Program-made: the position numbers and the translations under genes
Notes under the pieces: generated by a model
The model's database searches: none
What the model saw: only the letters and a program-made list of their open reading frames with translations
What the model was told of the DNA's origin: nothing
From: Helicostylum pulchrum
Taxonomy: Eukaryota > Mucoromycota > Mucoromycetes > Mucorales > Mucoraceae
Assembly (NCBI GenBank): GCA_025677825.1
Contig: JAIXMO010000007.1
Span: 372,001-436,000 of the forward strand
Direction: 5' to 3'
Length of the DNA: 64,000 nucleotides
Shown here: piece by piece, positions 34,611-48,898 of the stretch
How positions within the stretch are numbered: the stretch's first letter is position 1
Layout of the letters: each line of letters begins with the position of its first letter

Positions 34611-37600
34611 ATGAGTCATTCAAAAGATGTTAATGTTGATTCAGAGAACAAAAAAACAAGCTTATGCAATTTACTTAATAACGAAGATAAACCATTAAAT
34701 GCATTTGTTATTACGTCAAAGACTCCACCCATAATAGTGAGCCACCACAGTGATAAGGATTCACCTTGTTCCTCTTCGTCGTCAAATAGTTTACATAATC
34801 AATATTTGGTAGATCAAAGTGACGGGTTATCTGTTCATGATAATGAGTCAAGTCAAAAACGTACAGTGTCTTTGCCAACGATAAAGTTAACAAGTTCAAA
34901 GCAGTTTATACAAAATAGTTCTTCCGTACTTGATCAATGGATGTTGAATACAAGGCGCAAAAAAACCAGGTAAATATATATTTACATTATAATGCATAAT
35001 TAAAAAAAAAAATTAATTTATGTGTGCAGTAAATCAAAAGAGAATACAAGATTATTAGATGCCATGCCAGTCTCTTTATCTTCTTCTGATAATGAAGAGG
35101 AGGATGAAAACTACACGTCTTTTAAACGTCGTCGTCAACTATATGAACAATGGTCTCAATTTAAAAAAGATCACTGTCATCTATCCTATAAACAAAAGAT
35201 GGTTTTAAAATGTAGTTTTGCATACACGTTAGGTTCATTGTTTACATTTATACCTAGGTTAAATGCGATATGTGGTACGCATATTGCTAGCCATATTGCA
35301 GCCGCAGTTACAATATTTTTTAACCCGGCGAATTCCGTAGGCGGCATTATTGAAGCAGCGGGGTTCGGGTGGTTGTATACGCTGGTAGCGTTAGCGCTTA
35401 GTCTAGCAAGCTTGTGCACAACCAGCTTTTTCTTGCAGCGAGAGATGCCGTTGATGGCGTCCTGTGTTTCTTTGTGCGTTTGGCTTGCAGGAAGTACATT
35501 TGTTATATCTTATCTTAAAGCAAAAATAGACAAACCGAGTATTCTGATTGGTAAAACTCTAAAACAAAAATTACATGTATACCACATATCCCGTATTATC
35601 TAAATTATGTTTATATGTAGCATCTGGATTGGCTTTTATCATTATATTTACAATAATGATAGGGCAAAGAGCAGGTTCCCAATACGAGCTTGCTTTTGAA
35701 ATTATCAAGGAAATGTTTTCGCTTGTTGCTATTGGGACAGCTATTTCGATTTTTGTATGCATCTTTGTTTGGCCCATGTCTGCGTCTAAAAAGCTACGAA
35801 CCAATATTGATTCCAGTCTGTCTTCGACACGTGTGTTGCTAAAGCTATTGACAAAGACTTTTTTATTGGATGCTGATCTTCCTGAATTCAAAGCAAATAA
35901 AACGCTAGAGACTGCATTAAAGTCGCATACAGCTTGCTTTACTTCTTTAAAACCGGCGTTGAAGGATGCGAAATTGGAATTTTATAATTTGGAGATGAGA
36001 CAGCATGCAGACGGCTATGATAAGATTGTAGAAAGTATTGAAAGGTTGGCGCAACATGTTGGTGGGTTGCGAAGTAGTTGTGGTTTGCAGGTTGAAGTAA
36101 TGCAAAAGACCAATCATAATGTAAAGAATTACGGGTCAGTTCCTCCGTCTTCGTTAAAAGAGCAGCAGGTCAATCAAACGTTTAATTTAAAGGCTGGACC
36201 TCAACGTAAAAGAATGGAACACGAGTTAAAACGCGAAAGGGAAATTGGTCAAGATACATCCTATTTTAATACCATCTGTAATAATAACGAAGTACCAATT
36301 ATTAATGCAGAGAAAAAAGAAGGTGTGTTGGTAGAGTTTATTAGAACGGTTAGGTCTCCAATGCAAGATTTAGCTTTTACCTGTAAACAAACTATTATTC
36401 ACTTGCAAGCGAGGTTCATGCGAAAGACCACACAAACTACACCTTCGTTTGGGTCGATGCGACAGAATTTAGCAAATGCTATTGAATTATTCGAGTCTTC
36501 GCAGCATCAGGCTTTAATAAGGTTTTATCAACAAAGGTTTAAGAAGGATATTCATAAGACGGAAAATATTCATTGTTTGGCGCCATCGGATGATATCTTT
36601 TTGGTCTACTTTTTCGTGTTTTGTTTGGTGGAATTTGCTAAAGAGTTGATGACGTTGGTGGAGGCTGTACAGGCTGTTTTTGAAGAGATGGAAGAGGCGG
36701 ATAAGTGTACAAGTGTGTTTGCCTGGACTAAATTCTTTATGAACAGAACAGGTATTTTGTATGAACTTATATACATATACATGGATGCTAATAGTTGCTT
36801 TTTTTTAAGTGAGCCAAACTACTACCACTAAAGACGAAACCGATAACCACGAAATATTTATACCAAACAATCACAACACTTTAAACACGTTACATACACC
36901 TGCACCTAAAACCAAACTAAGAAAGGTATTTCATCAATTATGGGGATTCTTTTCAAAATTTAAAAGCTATCAAGTTCGATTTGCGTTTAAATCAATGATT
37001 ACTGCTGTACTTATTTCGGTACTGGCATTTATTCCAGCTACACAAGCGTACTTCACTAAATTTAAAATGGAATGGACTTTAATTACAGTGATGGCAGTTA
37101 TGACACCTACAGTGGGTGGTACAAATTTAGGTGCTGTGCTTCGAATCTTTGCTAAAGTGTTGGGATGTATATTAGCAGCGGTTATTTATACACTGTTTCA
37201 TGATTACGTGGTGATGTTGTGTTTGTGTACTTGGCTTATATCGATACCAAGCTTTTGGTTGATCTTGCATCATAAGCATGGTAGATTTGGGTTGTTTACA
37301 TTATTGGCGTATAATTTGGTCGTGTTGTACAAGTATAGATATCGTGATGATGATTCAGTTGACGTGTTGGAGTTGACGTGGATGCGATGTGTTACTGTTT
37401 CTCTAGGTGTTTTGATTGGACTGTTTGTCACATCATATATTTGGCCCTATGAAGCTCGTACTGAAGTTAGAAAGGGACTCTCAGATTTACTGTTACGACT
37501 ATCCTGGCTTTATAAACAATTAGTTGCTGTGTACTCGGAAGAAGAAGAAGATACTTCAAAACCATCTGTTCCCGCAGTAGATCCGTTTATTTTAACGGAA

Positions 37601-38271
37601 CAAAATAAATCAAGAGCTATTGGACTTCAAAAGATTGAACTGTCTATTCAACTCGGTATATTTAACCTACAATCTTTGTTGGTGAATGCACCCAATGAAC
37701 CTCGTCTGAAAGGACCGTTTCCAACTGATACGTATACTGCCATGTTAACCTGCTGTCAAAATATTCTGGATAGTTTCTTATCATTACGAATCGTAATCTT
37801 GAAAGATGTTTGGGCTATTCATATTCGCCGTAATTTTTTGCTGCCTGCTTCACAAGAGTTTATGGAAATGGCTGGTAATGTGTTCTTGTATTTTTATCTC
37901 TTGGCTTCCGCTCTAAAGTTAAAGACACCATTGCCTCCTTATTTACCGCCAGCTGAAAAGACAAGAAGGTTATTGATGAGTAGGTTGCAGCAGTTGCAGG
38001 TTGCTATGGAAGGTTCGATCAACAGTGTAGAGTTGTCGGAAGAAAAGAGGGATGAGTGTTATATGGTTTATTATGCGTATGTTGTATTGATGGAAAATAT
38101 TATTCGTGAATTAGATTTGGTAAAGGTTTTTTTGTGTTTATTCGTTGTCATACTGATGAATTTTCTTTAAAATAGCTTGGAGGTCATATGAAAGACTTGT
38201 TTGGGTCGTTGGTTCCCGAAGATCAATGGGCTAGGTGTTTTGGACATGAAATAGATTTAGAGCGAAATTGA
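34611..38271 (+). CDS. FUSC / aromatic acid exporter-like membrane protein (ArAE_2_N, DUF2421)
   Basis: Five exons (34611-34969, 35030-35550, 35621-36751, 36810-38125, 38176-38271) give about 1140 aa. After a Ser-rich cytosolic N-terminus of about 190 residues, there are two hydrophobic blocks. The first spans exons 2 and 3 (GSLFTFIPRLNAICG, HIAAAVTIFFNPANSVGG, FVCIFVWPMSASKKLR). The second is in exon 4 (SMITAVLISVLAFIPATQAY, EWTLITVMAVMTPTVGG, TSYIWPYEARTEVRKGL). The duplicated organisation, with P-x-x-GG after a transmembrane helix and W-P before a charged helical domain, is that of fungal FUSC proteins with a DUF2421 C-terminus, related to plant ALMT and bacterial AaeB exporters. The substrate is unknown. 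The last exon encodes only the C-terminal tail. Confidence 0.82.
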
Positions 38272-38427
38272 TATAATACCAAGTAATAGGATAAGTACCC
38301 CCCCACTTTCACTTCTCATATACATTTAGACATTTCATTTGCATTAAATAAAAGCTTTATTATTTGATTATTATTTTTTTAATAGAAATATTGGAGTTAT
38401 ATATATTTATTTATACACATATGCGTT

Positions 38428-38826
38428 TTAATGGTTAATCTTGTTATCAACATTTACAATAATTGTATCATGGTCATTACTAGCAGGTGCTGGTGGTAGT
38501 GTAGGTGGGGCAACTGGTACAGGAGCAACAGCGGCAGCAGGGGGAGGAGGAGCAGGTACTGGATCGGAACCCTCCATTCCGATCTTAAGATTGGTATTTA
38601 AGTCTAAACCGAAATTTCCACAACATCCTTTACCGTATGTTCTTTTGTTAAGTCTTCCTCTTCTTCTTTTACCAGTTGTGTTTTTCAATTTTCTTGGGTT
38701 GAAAACAAATGACTTCGCGTCAAAGGGTTCTTCGGCATTTATCAACTCTCGCTTTTCGATGGCGGGAGCTGCTTTGACAGCAACGATAAGTGCGGTGGTA
38801 GCAATAAGTAGTTCAATAAAACGCAT
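38428..38826 (-). CDS. small secreted protein with Kex2-type processing sites
   Basis: A 132-aa single-exon frame. Residues 1-20 form a signal peptide (MRFIELLIATTALIVAVKAA). Dibasic sites follow: EKR|EL soon after the signal peptide, and RRRGRLNKR|TYGKGCCGNF near residue 62, preceded by a basic pro-segment. Cleavage at LNKR would release a roughly 70-residue C-terminal peptide starting TYGKGCCGNFGLDLN, followed by a Pro/Ala-rich spacer and a DHDTIIVNVDNKINH tail. It has only two cysteines, adjacent. The family is not recognised; a secreted effector-like, wall-associated or signalling peptide are all possible. Confidence 0.68.
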   Translation of the reverse strand: MRFIELLIATTALIVAVKAAPAIEKRELINAEEPFDAKSFVFNPRKLKNTTGKRRRGRLNKRTYGKGCCGNFGLDLNTNLKIGMEGSDPVPAPPPPAAAVAPVPVAPPTLPPAPASNDHDTIIVNVDNKINH

Positions 38827-39164
38827 TAAAAAAAGTTATTTAATAGAATAAAAAAAAGATAAAAATGAACTGGTTATTTTCTTTGTCTTTATATTATTTT
38901 TTATTATTTGTTGTCGAAATAGGATCAAAGTTGTCTACATTCCTTCTGTTGCTGTTTCACTTCGATACAGATAAATATTTCTGTTGTAAAATGGAAAACC
39001 AGACTGAAGCGGATAATTTTATATGGCTAAAAGGTTAAATAATATCTTAATTTCAACAACGAGTGCGTACATACCAAACAAATAAAAAAATATAATCGGG
39101 TAGGTCCCGTAATAGAAAATTGAAGAATTTTAGTAAAGGTGTGTGTGAGTTTCGGAGGAATATT
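38827..39164. other. intergenic region
   Basis: No gene is seen; AT-rich. It should hold the promoter of the small secreted protein and the 3' flank of the acyltransferase gene. Confidence 0.5.
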
Positions 39165-40367
39165 TTAAAATTGTTGAGCTATTCTTAAAAACACTTGTTG
39201 ACGAAGAATAGGACTTAAAAATAATCTTCCAGTGGTTGTAAAGAATAAAACTGTTAACATGTTACAAATTATATGGTTTATACCGGTCGGATCACTCTTG
39301 AATTTTCCTGTTCGATAGGTTGCTTCTAATGCGACGACCATACCGTGAATTAAGAAAAAGACTGTTAATTCAAATGTAATTGTACGTGTTGCCGCTGCAA
39401 TCATAAAATCATGAAATAGTCCACTAATGGCAAATATCAATAGTCCGGCCTTAATACGTGCAAATTTCGTTGGTTGCTTGGGTTTTTTCGTACTCATTTT
39501 TGTGAATATAAATTGGTGGAACATATGATTGACTAATCTATTCCATCTTTTACTACATGTACATGTATGTTATTATGTCGTGTACCCTTTTTTTTAATGT
39601 AAACAATTCATCTTACTTCCAAAAATCTTTAGGACTATCAAAAAAAAAAAATCGTGCAAATAAGGTTACAAGATATCAAGGGGGAAGTAAATCATTATAC
39701 AAACAAAAACTAACCTACTAGCTATAAATGGATTATCGAAAACATCTTTGAACCTAATAAGAGATAACGATTGAGCAATACCCATCACTATGTCGGTAAC
39801 ACCGAGCATACAATAAATTCGAACAGCCAGTATATAAGTTATAAATAACGCTTTGGGACTATAAAACGGTAAAGATAAAAGATCTGACAAGTCCTTTGGG
39901 AGTAAACCATCTAAAAAAATCTTCATAAATGCAAACTTTAATAATCCACGTGCTGCTTTTTTTAACCCGTCGATTCTTATTTCATTTGCGGTTTTGTTCG
40001 TTAGGCTATCGTCTTGAAATGTAACTGTTTTAAAAAACATGATTATCCAGTCTTTTACGGGTAGGTTTGCTTTGGCAAGAAATACAACTTGGGCTGCAGT
40101 TGACCATGGGTGAAGCATAAAACTAATATTACCAAAATCATATTTGGATGCAAATAGAGTAGGTAATAGAAAGTGGTAGATACCGATAGCGTATCGAAGT
40201 TTGGTTGGGCTGATAAATGATGATAGTTTGGTATCGTGTTTCATTAAAAAGTAGTCCAGAATGAAAGTAAGCGTGTATCCTATGGTTAAAGTTATAGGGG
40301 ATACTATAATGGCTGGTGGTAATATAATATCCACGACATATGATTTGTAAAGAGAGTTACTACTCAT
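39165..40367 (-). CDS. wax-synthase-like membrane-bound O-acyltransferase
   Basis: Three exons (39715-40367, 39617-39634, 39165-39546) give 350 aa; exon 2 is only 18 nt and encodes SPKDFW. The protein has about eight hydrophobic segments. The signature NPFIASSPKDFWKWNRLVNH resembles the family's SPxxFWxRRWN motif, and a later SGLFHDFMIAAATR supplies the histidine expected in the membrane active site. Wax-synthase-domain MBOATs transfer acyl chains to alcohols or other acceptors in the ER and occur in fungal secondary metabolism and lipid genes. The acceptor cannot be named. The second Arg of the usual motif is lost at the exon 2/3 junction, where KW stands. Confidence 0.75.
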
Positions 40368-40596
40368 AACTACAAGTGCAATATATACAGTTACAAAGAA
40401 AAAAAAAAAGAAGAAAAGGTAAATAAAATGAAGATCCTGGATTAAAAAATATTATAAAGTTTAAAGGCAGCCGAGATTATACACGTGTGGCTGGGACCCT
40501 CATGAGTGATATGTATATCATCAGTAAAAAAATATATTATGCTTTACTATAAAAAAAAAAGTGACAAGGGTATACAGAAAGTACTAACTAAAGCGT

Positions 40597-41622
40597 TCAT
40601 TCCAAGTCAAAATGATGTACAATATCCTTATATTCACCAGGAGCTGCTAAAGACACGTCTTCATTATGCCAATCCCGTTCAACAAATGTTACACGCTTAT
40701 TATGATCTATAAGTACCACTGTGCTTGTCTTTGTTGCATAAGCAGGTTGCTTAATCGTCTTTATAGGAAAATCAAATTTTGGTATGCAAATACGCTCTGA
40801 AAGGTCAGTAAGTACCTGAGGTAAATGGGTAGGATCACTCATAGGTTTACTTGTCCTGCAAAAAAAAAATAACATGTAAATTATTTAGATAGATTTCCTT
40901 TGTTACTTTTTCGTTTTTACTTTAATAAATCAAATAACGCTTCAATCATTGCTTCTTCATCCTCTCCATCGTATTTACGAAGAACCTCCTCAAATATATC
41001 TTGACCTTGCTTGACCTTTGGCCAAGGCATAGTCAAGACAGAATTAGAAAGACCTACAAGTTACACAGTGTTAAAGAAACGCAATCAGCACGTCATATCA
41101 CTTACCGTAAACTATGCCCGGTTCTAATTGGATTATTGGCTGATTTTCTCGATTCGTACAGTATTCCATTTCAGTGAGCTGTTTGGAAAAATCAAAGCAG
41201 ACCAGACTGAAGCCACCAAAAACAGATTCCTGGTCTTTCACACGTTGAACAGCTGTTTGAACAGATTCAGAGCTCCGAAGGAAATCCCTGACTAAGACTC
41301 CCCTTGAGACTTGACCTTGAAAGTTTGTCTCTCGAAAGTTTGTAAGTGCTGCAAATCTTCCTTGCTTCGTAATGCCTAACCATGTACCGAGAATGTTTTG
41401 TTCCAAGTCGATACCAGCCAAGATATTGTCGTGTGGTGCTTCCCAGAATTTTGCTCGTGAAGTAGGGCGTTGTAAGAATTCATCTCGATTAGCTGCAAAG
41501 ACACTTTTTTGTGAATGTCATTAGTATATAAAAGTTAACCAACATCCCTCCAAGTCTGATATATATATGACTTACAAGCGATATTTTGGGTGGTTATCAA
41601 CTGTCCAGAATAAAATACACAT
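40597..41622 (-). CDS. TANGO2: TANGO2 / NRDE-family protein
   Basis: Four exons (41576-41622, 41106-41503, 40921-41053, 40597-40855) give 278 aa. The protein begins MCILFWTVDNHPKYRFVF and continues directly into the family signature AANRDEFLQRPT. NILGTWLGITKQGRFAALTN and SRGVLVRDFL follow, as in TANGO2/DUF833 proteins. The N-terminal Cys-2 and NRDE motif relate it to Ntn-hydrolase-like folds. Human TANGO2 acts in lipid, acyl-CoA or haem handling and Golgi organisation; the role in fungi is not settled. The exon 1-2 junction was chosen at the AAAAAAG acceptor because the later TTTGCAG would create a stop. Confidence 0.92.
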
Positions 41623-43619
41623 ATTTTAAATATTTTATCGTATGGAAAGAGAAAGAGTTTTATTTTCATGTGTGGTTTAATAAAAGGCTCGGTGCATAGT
41701 AGTACAGGACTCTACAAGCCACAATATACCTAATTCAGAATAATGCCAATGCTTCAACTGAATTTTTGAAATATCGCCCACGTTTTTAAAACAAAGAAAT
41801 GTTCACTTGTATGAGAGACTAACTTGGTCAAATGCTTAAACGAATAAATAGTTTAAGCAACTTTTTGAATGTTTTTTTTTATGTCAGTGTACATAACAGT
41901 GGTTTAGCAGGTTTGCTCTGCTTATTCGGGCTAATTTCCGACTACTCACCAACGTGAGTGGATGCATTTCATAGAAGCTATATATACGTGAGCTGCACAT
42001 TTAGATAAAGATTGACGAGAGTAAGGTGTTCGGTAAATAGTGTAACGAATCTTTACTTTTCATGCACTCGTTTATCTTGGAAACTCTTGACGCATGAATG
42101 AAATAAGTAAGTACAGATATTTTATGTAAAAAAAAGTTGTTTTTTCATATATGAGCTTGTGCGAAAAAAAAAGTAGTATTACTTTTTCATTCGCTCACTC
42201 AGCTTAGTTTTATCGGCATAAAAAGGAATATTGCATGAAACAAGTATGATTCTAAATACGCCATGGTGAGAAAATATATCACATGAGAAGCGGGTCTCCT
42301 AATTTATCTATTTATTCTCAAAAAAGTCTTTTTTCCTTTTTCTTCAGTTCGTAATTTATTTTTGTTTTATGTTTTTGTTTTCGCGTTTCTGTTTTCTGTT
42401 TGTACAAACCGATAAGGTTCTCCTTAGAGTAACGGTCTTCCATAAAGGTAAGTGAAAATAATACGTAGCATTTTTTTAACCAACCGTGTAAATTGACCGT
42501 GTATCAAGATTTCCCTTAATACTTCCTTTAACTTGCATCTTCATGCCAAGCCGACAAATTATTGAAGGATTCGATTCCAGAATCATTTTTAGTAAAAAGC
42601 AGTGTATCAATCTCAAAATAAAAGGTACATTTTCTAATGCACCATCTCAAGATTGGTCAAAGCAGAAATATGCAAAAGTACTACTTATTATATACATGAC
42701 AAATTTATACTTTTGGTCCGCCCACTTTTATTTATTTTAAAAGAAAAGGATGGTAGGTGTATAATGTTACAGTCTCAAGCATGCTTCACTGTGGCCATAT
42801 ATACATATCGTAAATAGAAAAAGTATAATGTAAAAAATGTTCTCGAACAATAATAATTCTGAGATTTTAAGTTGAAAAAAATGAAAATATTTAAGTTAAC
42901 CGATTCTTACTTCGACAATAAGTAATGTAGATAAAAGTAGATAGCTTAGTTAATAATACTTACCAGATTATTTAGCAAATATTCAATAATACTACCAATA
43001 ATAATATTAATAAAGGTGTATTGATCTATACAAACACATTTACTACATTGATATCTGATACCATTTTGTTTTCAACATGTGAAGGAATATAGCTACAAGA
43101 TCAATAATTTTTCTCGACTAGATTTTCAGGTACAGCTAAATGTATACGGGATAACTAATAGTTTAAAATCGATGTCTTAAGTGGACAATAACTTTTTAAA
43201 AAAAAAGAAAAAAAAAAAGAGTTTCTTCGTTTAAGTTTTAAAATAGGGTTAATTACTATCGTTGCGCTGATAACAAAGAGACTAACTATACAATATTACA
43301 GTTATATTGAGAAAGGGACGTTGCAATATCGCTCATATTACTTGGTAGCAAATTAAGTAATATACTAACAGTAGATTACTAAGTTAATAAATGCCTATTA
43401 TGATAGTTAGCTGTTTAGCTATTGTAACTAAAGTATACCTAACAAGCGTGTAAGTTTAATGCTGCAAGCAGAAGAATTAAAAAAAGACCGCGTATATAAT
43501 TATCCGTATAATAAACTAAAATAAATCAACTAATAAACGAAGTTCAAACGACGGGCTGGTTTTTGGTTTTTCTTTTTCTTTTTCTTTATCTATTTATTAA
43601 ATATTTTATATTCGAAAAA
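41623..43619. other. 2-kb gene-free AT-rich region
   Basis: No frame on either strand has domain character, and no tRNA or rRNA signal is visible. Roughly 42770-43500 is especially AT-rich and made of short words such as AATAATACTA, ATTACTAAG and GATAGTTAGCT. The right end should contain the promoter of the fucose synthase gene, with a TTTTTCTTT tract at about 43565-43590. Confidence 0.5.
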
Positions 43620-44912
<1,293 letters not shown>

Positions 44913-45697
44913 ACTTAAATATTGTACCTTAAGAATAAAAAAAAATAAAAATTGCTTCGTTTACGTAAAAGAAAATGTTACGAGCCACCCCTGCTAGATG
45001 AGGTCAGCAAAAAAAAAAAAAAAAAAAAAAAAACTATATATATGTAGTAACAACCTCATGATGATAAACGGTTACCCAGAAGTACAATAATATTAAAAGG
45101 TGTGGGGATTGATCACGCGTAATAAAGGTTTAGATTTTCCCGATTAATTAAAAAAGTACTCAAAAGATCACAAGAGTGCACGGTCAAAATAGGTTTTCTT
45201 TATAATTCAATTGGAGAATAAGAAAGCTGGGTCCCGCATAGAGAGATGGAAAGGTCGTATAATATCATTAAAAAAGTATCGGATTTGATAGATAGAAGAT
45301 GATATGAAGGATAAGACTGAATCAGGTAATAATATATACTTAATAATAAAAATAAAAATAAAAACGTGATCGAAACCGAACGAAATAGAGGTGCAATAAA
45401 TATTTCCCATCATATGCTTTAATCGATAGACATATAAGGGTCAAAGGCACTATACATGTTTCGCAAGCTTACCGAAGCATCCGCCAAATCCACAATGCAA
45501 GTCACCTGTAAGATAATCTTTAAACAACCGCCTAGAATCTATTTTCTGGGTACAACCCGTGATAAATAGGTTTTTAACAAGTATAAATATTGCTATTTAA
45601 ATTTTCTCTAGTCTTCTTACTTTTCTTCTTTCTTATCTTTTTCTCTTTTTTTTTATTACTACTATCATTATTAAGTATATACTAGAAGAAGAAAAAA
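44913..45697. other. intergenic region
   Basis: No gene is seen. A long poly-A tract lies at about 45010-45032. The right end has pyrimidine-rich promoter sequence before the start at 45698. Confidence 0.5.
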
Positions 45698-48600
45698 ATG
45701 TTATCTAGTTCATCTCTTACAGCAGAAAAAGTGGCACACTATTTACCTCTATCGGGTCAATTGCCGGATATCCAGGGACGTATCATCAATGTAACACATC
45801 AAATTCCTTATAATATTTTACGCAAGCAAAATCATCAAATCAGTTCAACTGATGAAATACCAACTCCACCCAGATCACCTCTTCATTCAAGCAAGTCTGA
45901 TATGTCCCTTCATCCCTCTTTACCCGAACAAAATCCCACAACACCTGATCCCGTTGCAGCTGCTCCTATTTCTAAATTAGCCCGTCATCATAAACGAGGT
46001 GTTACCTTGCGTATGAAATTTCATGCTGCTGATTGGACCGTAGTAGAAAGAAGAGGTCATCAAGCTCTTTATGCTGGTATCCAAAGTCTTTCTAAAGAAT
46101 ATGAAACGATTCATATCGGTTGGACCGGCCCGATTCGTGAACAAGGTACTAGAAATAAAGTGGCTCCGAAGAACTTGGCAGTCGAAGATAAGATTAAATT
46201 ACAATCACTTTTATGGGAAACCGGTCATATTGTCCCTGTCTTTTTGGATAACAAATCTCACGGTCATTATGAAGGATATTGTAAACAAGGTAAATATTAT
46301 TAACTATTACTTTCGTATAAATCTTTATTTATTTATTATTTGGGAATAATAATAGTTTTATGGCCTGTGTTTCATTACTTGGTTCAAACTTCTTCTGGAG
46401 ATACTCGAGCTGAAAAACGTCATTGGGATGATTACGTTGCAGTAAATCGGCAGTTCGCTGATACTGTTATCGATCGATACCAACCTAATGATATTAGTAA
46501 GTTAAAAAAAGAAGGCTTTAGCGTAACAACAACAACTAATTATTATATAAAGTTTTTGTAAACGATTACCATTTATTATTGGTACCTGAAATGATCCGTG
46601 AGAAACTACCAGACGCAGTCATTGGTATTTTTATTCATGCAACATTTCCTAGTTCTGAAATCTTTAGATGTTTACAAAGTAAGAAACAAGTTTATATAAC
46701 AAAACAAAAAAAAAATTAAGCTTTTTATTTAATCCTCCAGCTCGGAATAAAATCTTACAAGGCATGTTGGGAGCTAATTTAATCGGGTTTCAGGTAAATA
46801 ATAATAATCAAATCTTTCAACCCAAAAATATTAAATATATATAAAAAAACAGACATACTCTTATGCAAGACATTTCATCTCTTCTTGTACACGTGTACTT
46901 GGTTGTGAAACAACACAAGTTGGCGTAAGTTATAATGGAACCACTATATCAGTTGGTGCTTTCCCTATTGGTGTTGATTGCAATCGAGTCGATCAATTCT
47001 GTAAACAACCTGGCGTACAGCCCAAAATGGATGCAATTCGGGATATGTACACTGGTAAAAAAATAATTGTGGGTCGTGATAAATTAGATAGCACAAAAGG
47101 TATCTTGCAAAAGTTACATGCGTTCGAGGCCTTTTTAAAGAATTACCCAGAATGGCAAAATAATGTTGTCTTGATTCAAGTCGCTACCCCAACTCATGGT
47201 GACCATTCCAAATTAGAAGCCAAAATCTCCGAAGCTGTTAGCCATATTAATGGTACTTATGGTTCGCTTGAATTTACTCCTGTACATTACTATCATCAAG
47301 AAATCGATCGTGATGAATATTATGCTCTTTTATCCGTAGCAGATCTCGCTTTAATCACTTGTAGTCGTGATGGTATGAACACTACTTCTTACGAGTATAT
47401 TCTTTGTCAGCACAATAAACCAGAACATGGTTCACTTATTCTTTCCGAGTTTGCTGGGACTGCTGGTTCCCTTAGCGCTGCTATTTTGGTAAACCCTTAC
47501 GATTATGCTGGTGTTGCGAGAAATATTAGTGAGGCATTAACTATGCCTATTGAAGAGAAGACTACGCGTCATGAGGTAATAATAAATATATACATATCAA
47601 CTTTTCTATTATTAACTTTTTTTTTATTTGTACAACTTGTCATATAGAAACTCTATAATCACGTCACTAGTCATACAGCTGAATTCTGGGCCCATTCCTT
47701 TATTAAACAACTTGTCAGCGTGAGCGAACAGCGAGACTTGCAATCCCATGCCACTCCAAAATTAGATGTTGATAGACTCGTTCAAGATTACAAATCTGCC
47801 AAAAAGAGAATCATGTTTTTCGATTATGATGTAAGTATATATTTGTTTATACCCTTTTTTTTTCTCACACACATAAATGTTAACCTTATATACAGGGAAC
47901 TTTAACTCCTATTGTTTCTGTACCATCCGATGCTAAACCTTCTGCAGATATGTTAAAGGCATTGCAAACTCTTTGTGATGATCCAAAGAATATTGTTTGG
48001 GTTGTATCTGGTAGAGACCAAACTGTTCTTGATGAATGGTTAGGAAACAACATTAAGAATATTGGTCTTAGTGCAGAACACGGGTGTTATATTAAAGCTG
48101 CAGGCTCAGAAGATTGGAAAAGTATTGTGGATGGAATAGATATGAGTTGGAAAGCAGATGTGGTTGAGATCTTTGACTATTACACAGAGAGAACTCAGGG
48201 AAGTTTTGTGGAACACAAAAAGTCTTCAATTACATGGCACTTCAGACTAGCTGACGCCGAGTATGGGTACGTATCCCCTTTTTATTTTTATTTTATTTTT
48301 TACTTGAAGAAAAATGTTTCTAAAAAATTATTGTCATTAGTGCTTTCCAAGCAAAAGAGTGTCAAAACCATTTAGAAAATGCTATTGTATCCAAATTCCC
48401 CGTAGAAATATTAGTTGGTAAAAAGAACCTTGAAATTAGACCAATGTCAGTTAATAAGGGAGAGATTGTCAAGCGAATTCTTGCTAGTAACCCGGATACA
48501 AACTTGGTACTTTGTGCAGGTGATGATAAGACAGACGAAGATATGTTTCGAGCTCTTAGTTCTGCTCACTATATCCAAAGACAACAATCAAGTCCTCCTG

Positions 48601-48779
48601 CTTCTATAAAGGGAGGAAAGACTGGTAATTCGCCTCCCCCTTCTATCATTTGGCCAGAAACTGACTCTAACCTGTACTCTATTACTGTTGGTCCTTCCGA
48701 AAAGAAAACTCATGCCAATTGGCATGTAAATACTCCTCAACAAATTATTCAAGTTTTAGAAACTTTAGCATCTTCATAA
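45698..48779 (+). CDS. TPS2: trehalose-6-phosphate synthase/phosphatase (Tps2 type)
   Basis: Eight exons (45698-46289, 46356-46496, 46553-46678, 46741-46793, 46853-47575, 47648-47830, 47896-48266, 48341-48779) give 875 aa; yeast Tps2 is 896. A Pro/Ser-rich N-terminus precedes a GT20 synthase-like domain (VLWPVFHYLVQ, VNDYHLLLVPEMIRE, IFIHATFPSSEIFR, GRDKLDSTKGILQK, SRDGMNTTSYEYI). The C-terminal HAD phosphatase has the nucleophile motif FDYDGTLTPI and the motif III GDDKTDEDMF, so the phosphatase is probably active: trehalose-6-phosphate to trehalose. The GT20 part may be regulatory, as in yeast, where Tps1, Tps2 and Tsl1 form a complex. Trehalose serves stress protection and spore dormancy. 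Confidence 0.94.
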
Positions 48780-48898
48780 AAAAAAAAATATCCCCCTTAC
48801 CTACACTTTCTATTATATAAAACAAAAGCGTGACAGTCTTAAATCGTTTTTTTTTGTACCTTTTTTTTTCCTTTATTCTTCTCAAAAATCGTTTATCC

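Noticed and set aside
38441..38851. 136-codon plus-strand frame
   Set aside because: It is the antisense shadow of the small secreted protein gene; the Gly/Ala-rich composition comes from the Pro/Ala-rich tail.
42543..42740. 65-codon frame starting MPSRQIIEGFDS
   Set aside because: No domain, no splice support, and located in an AT-rich region without other coding signal.
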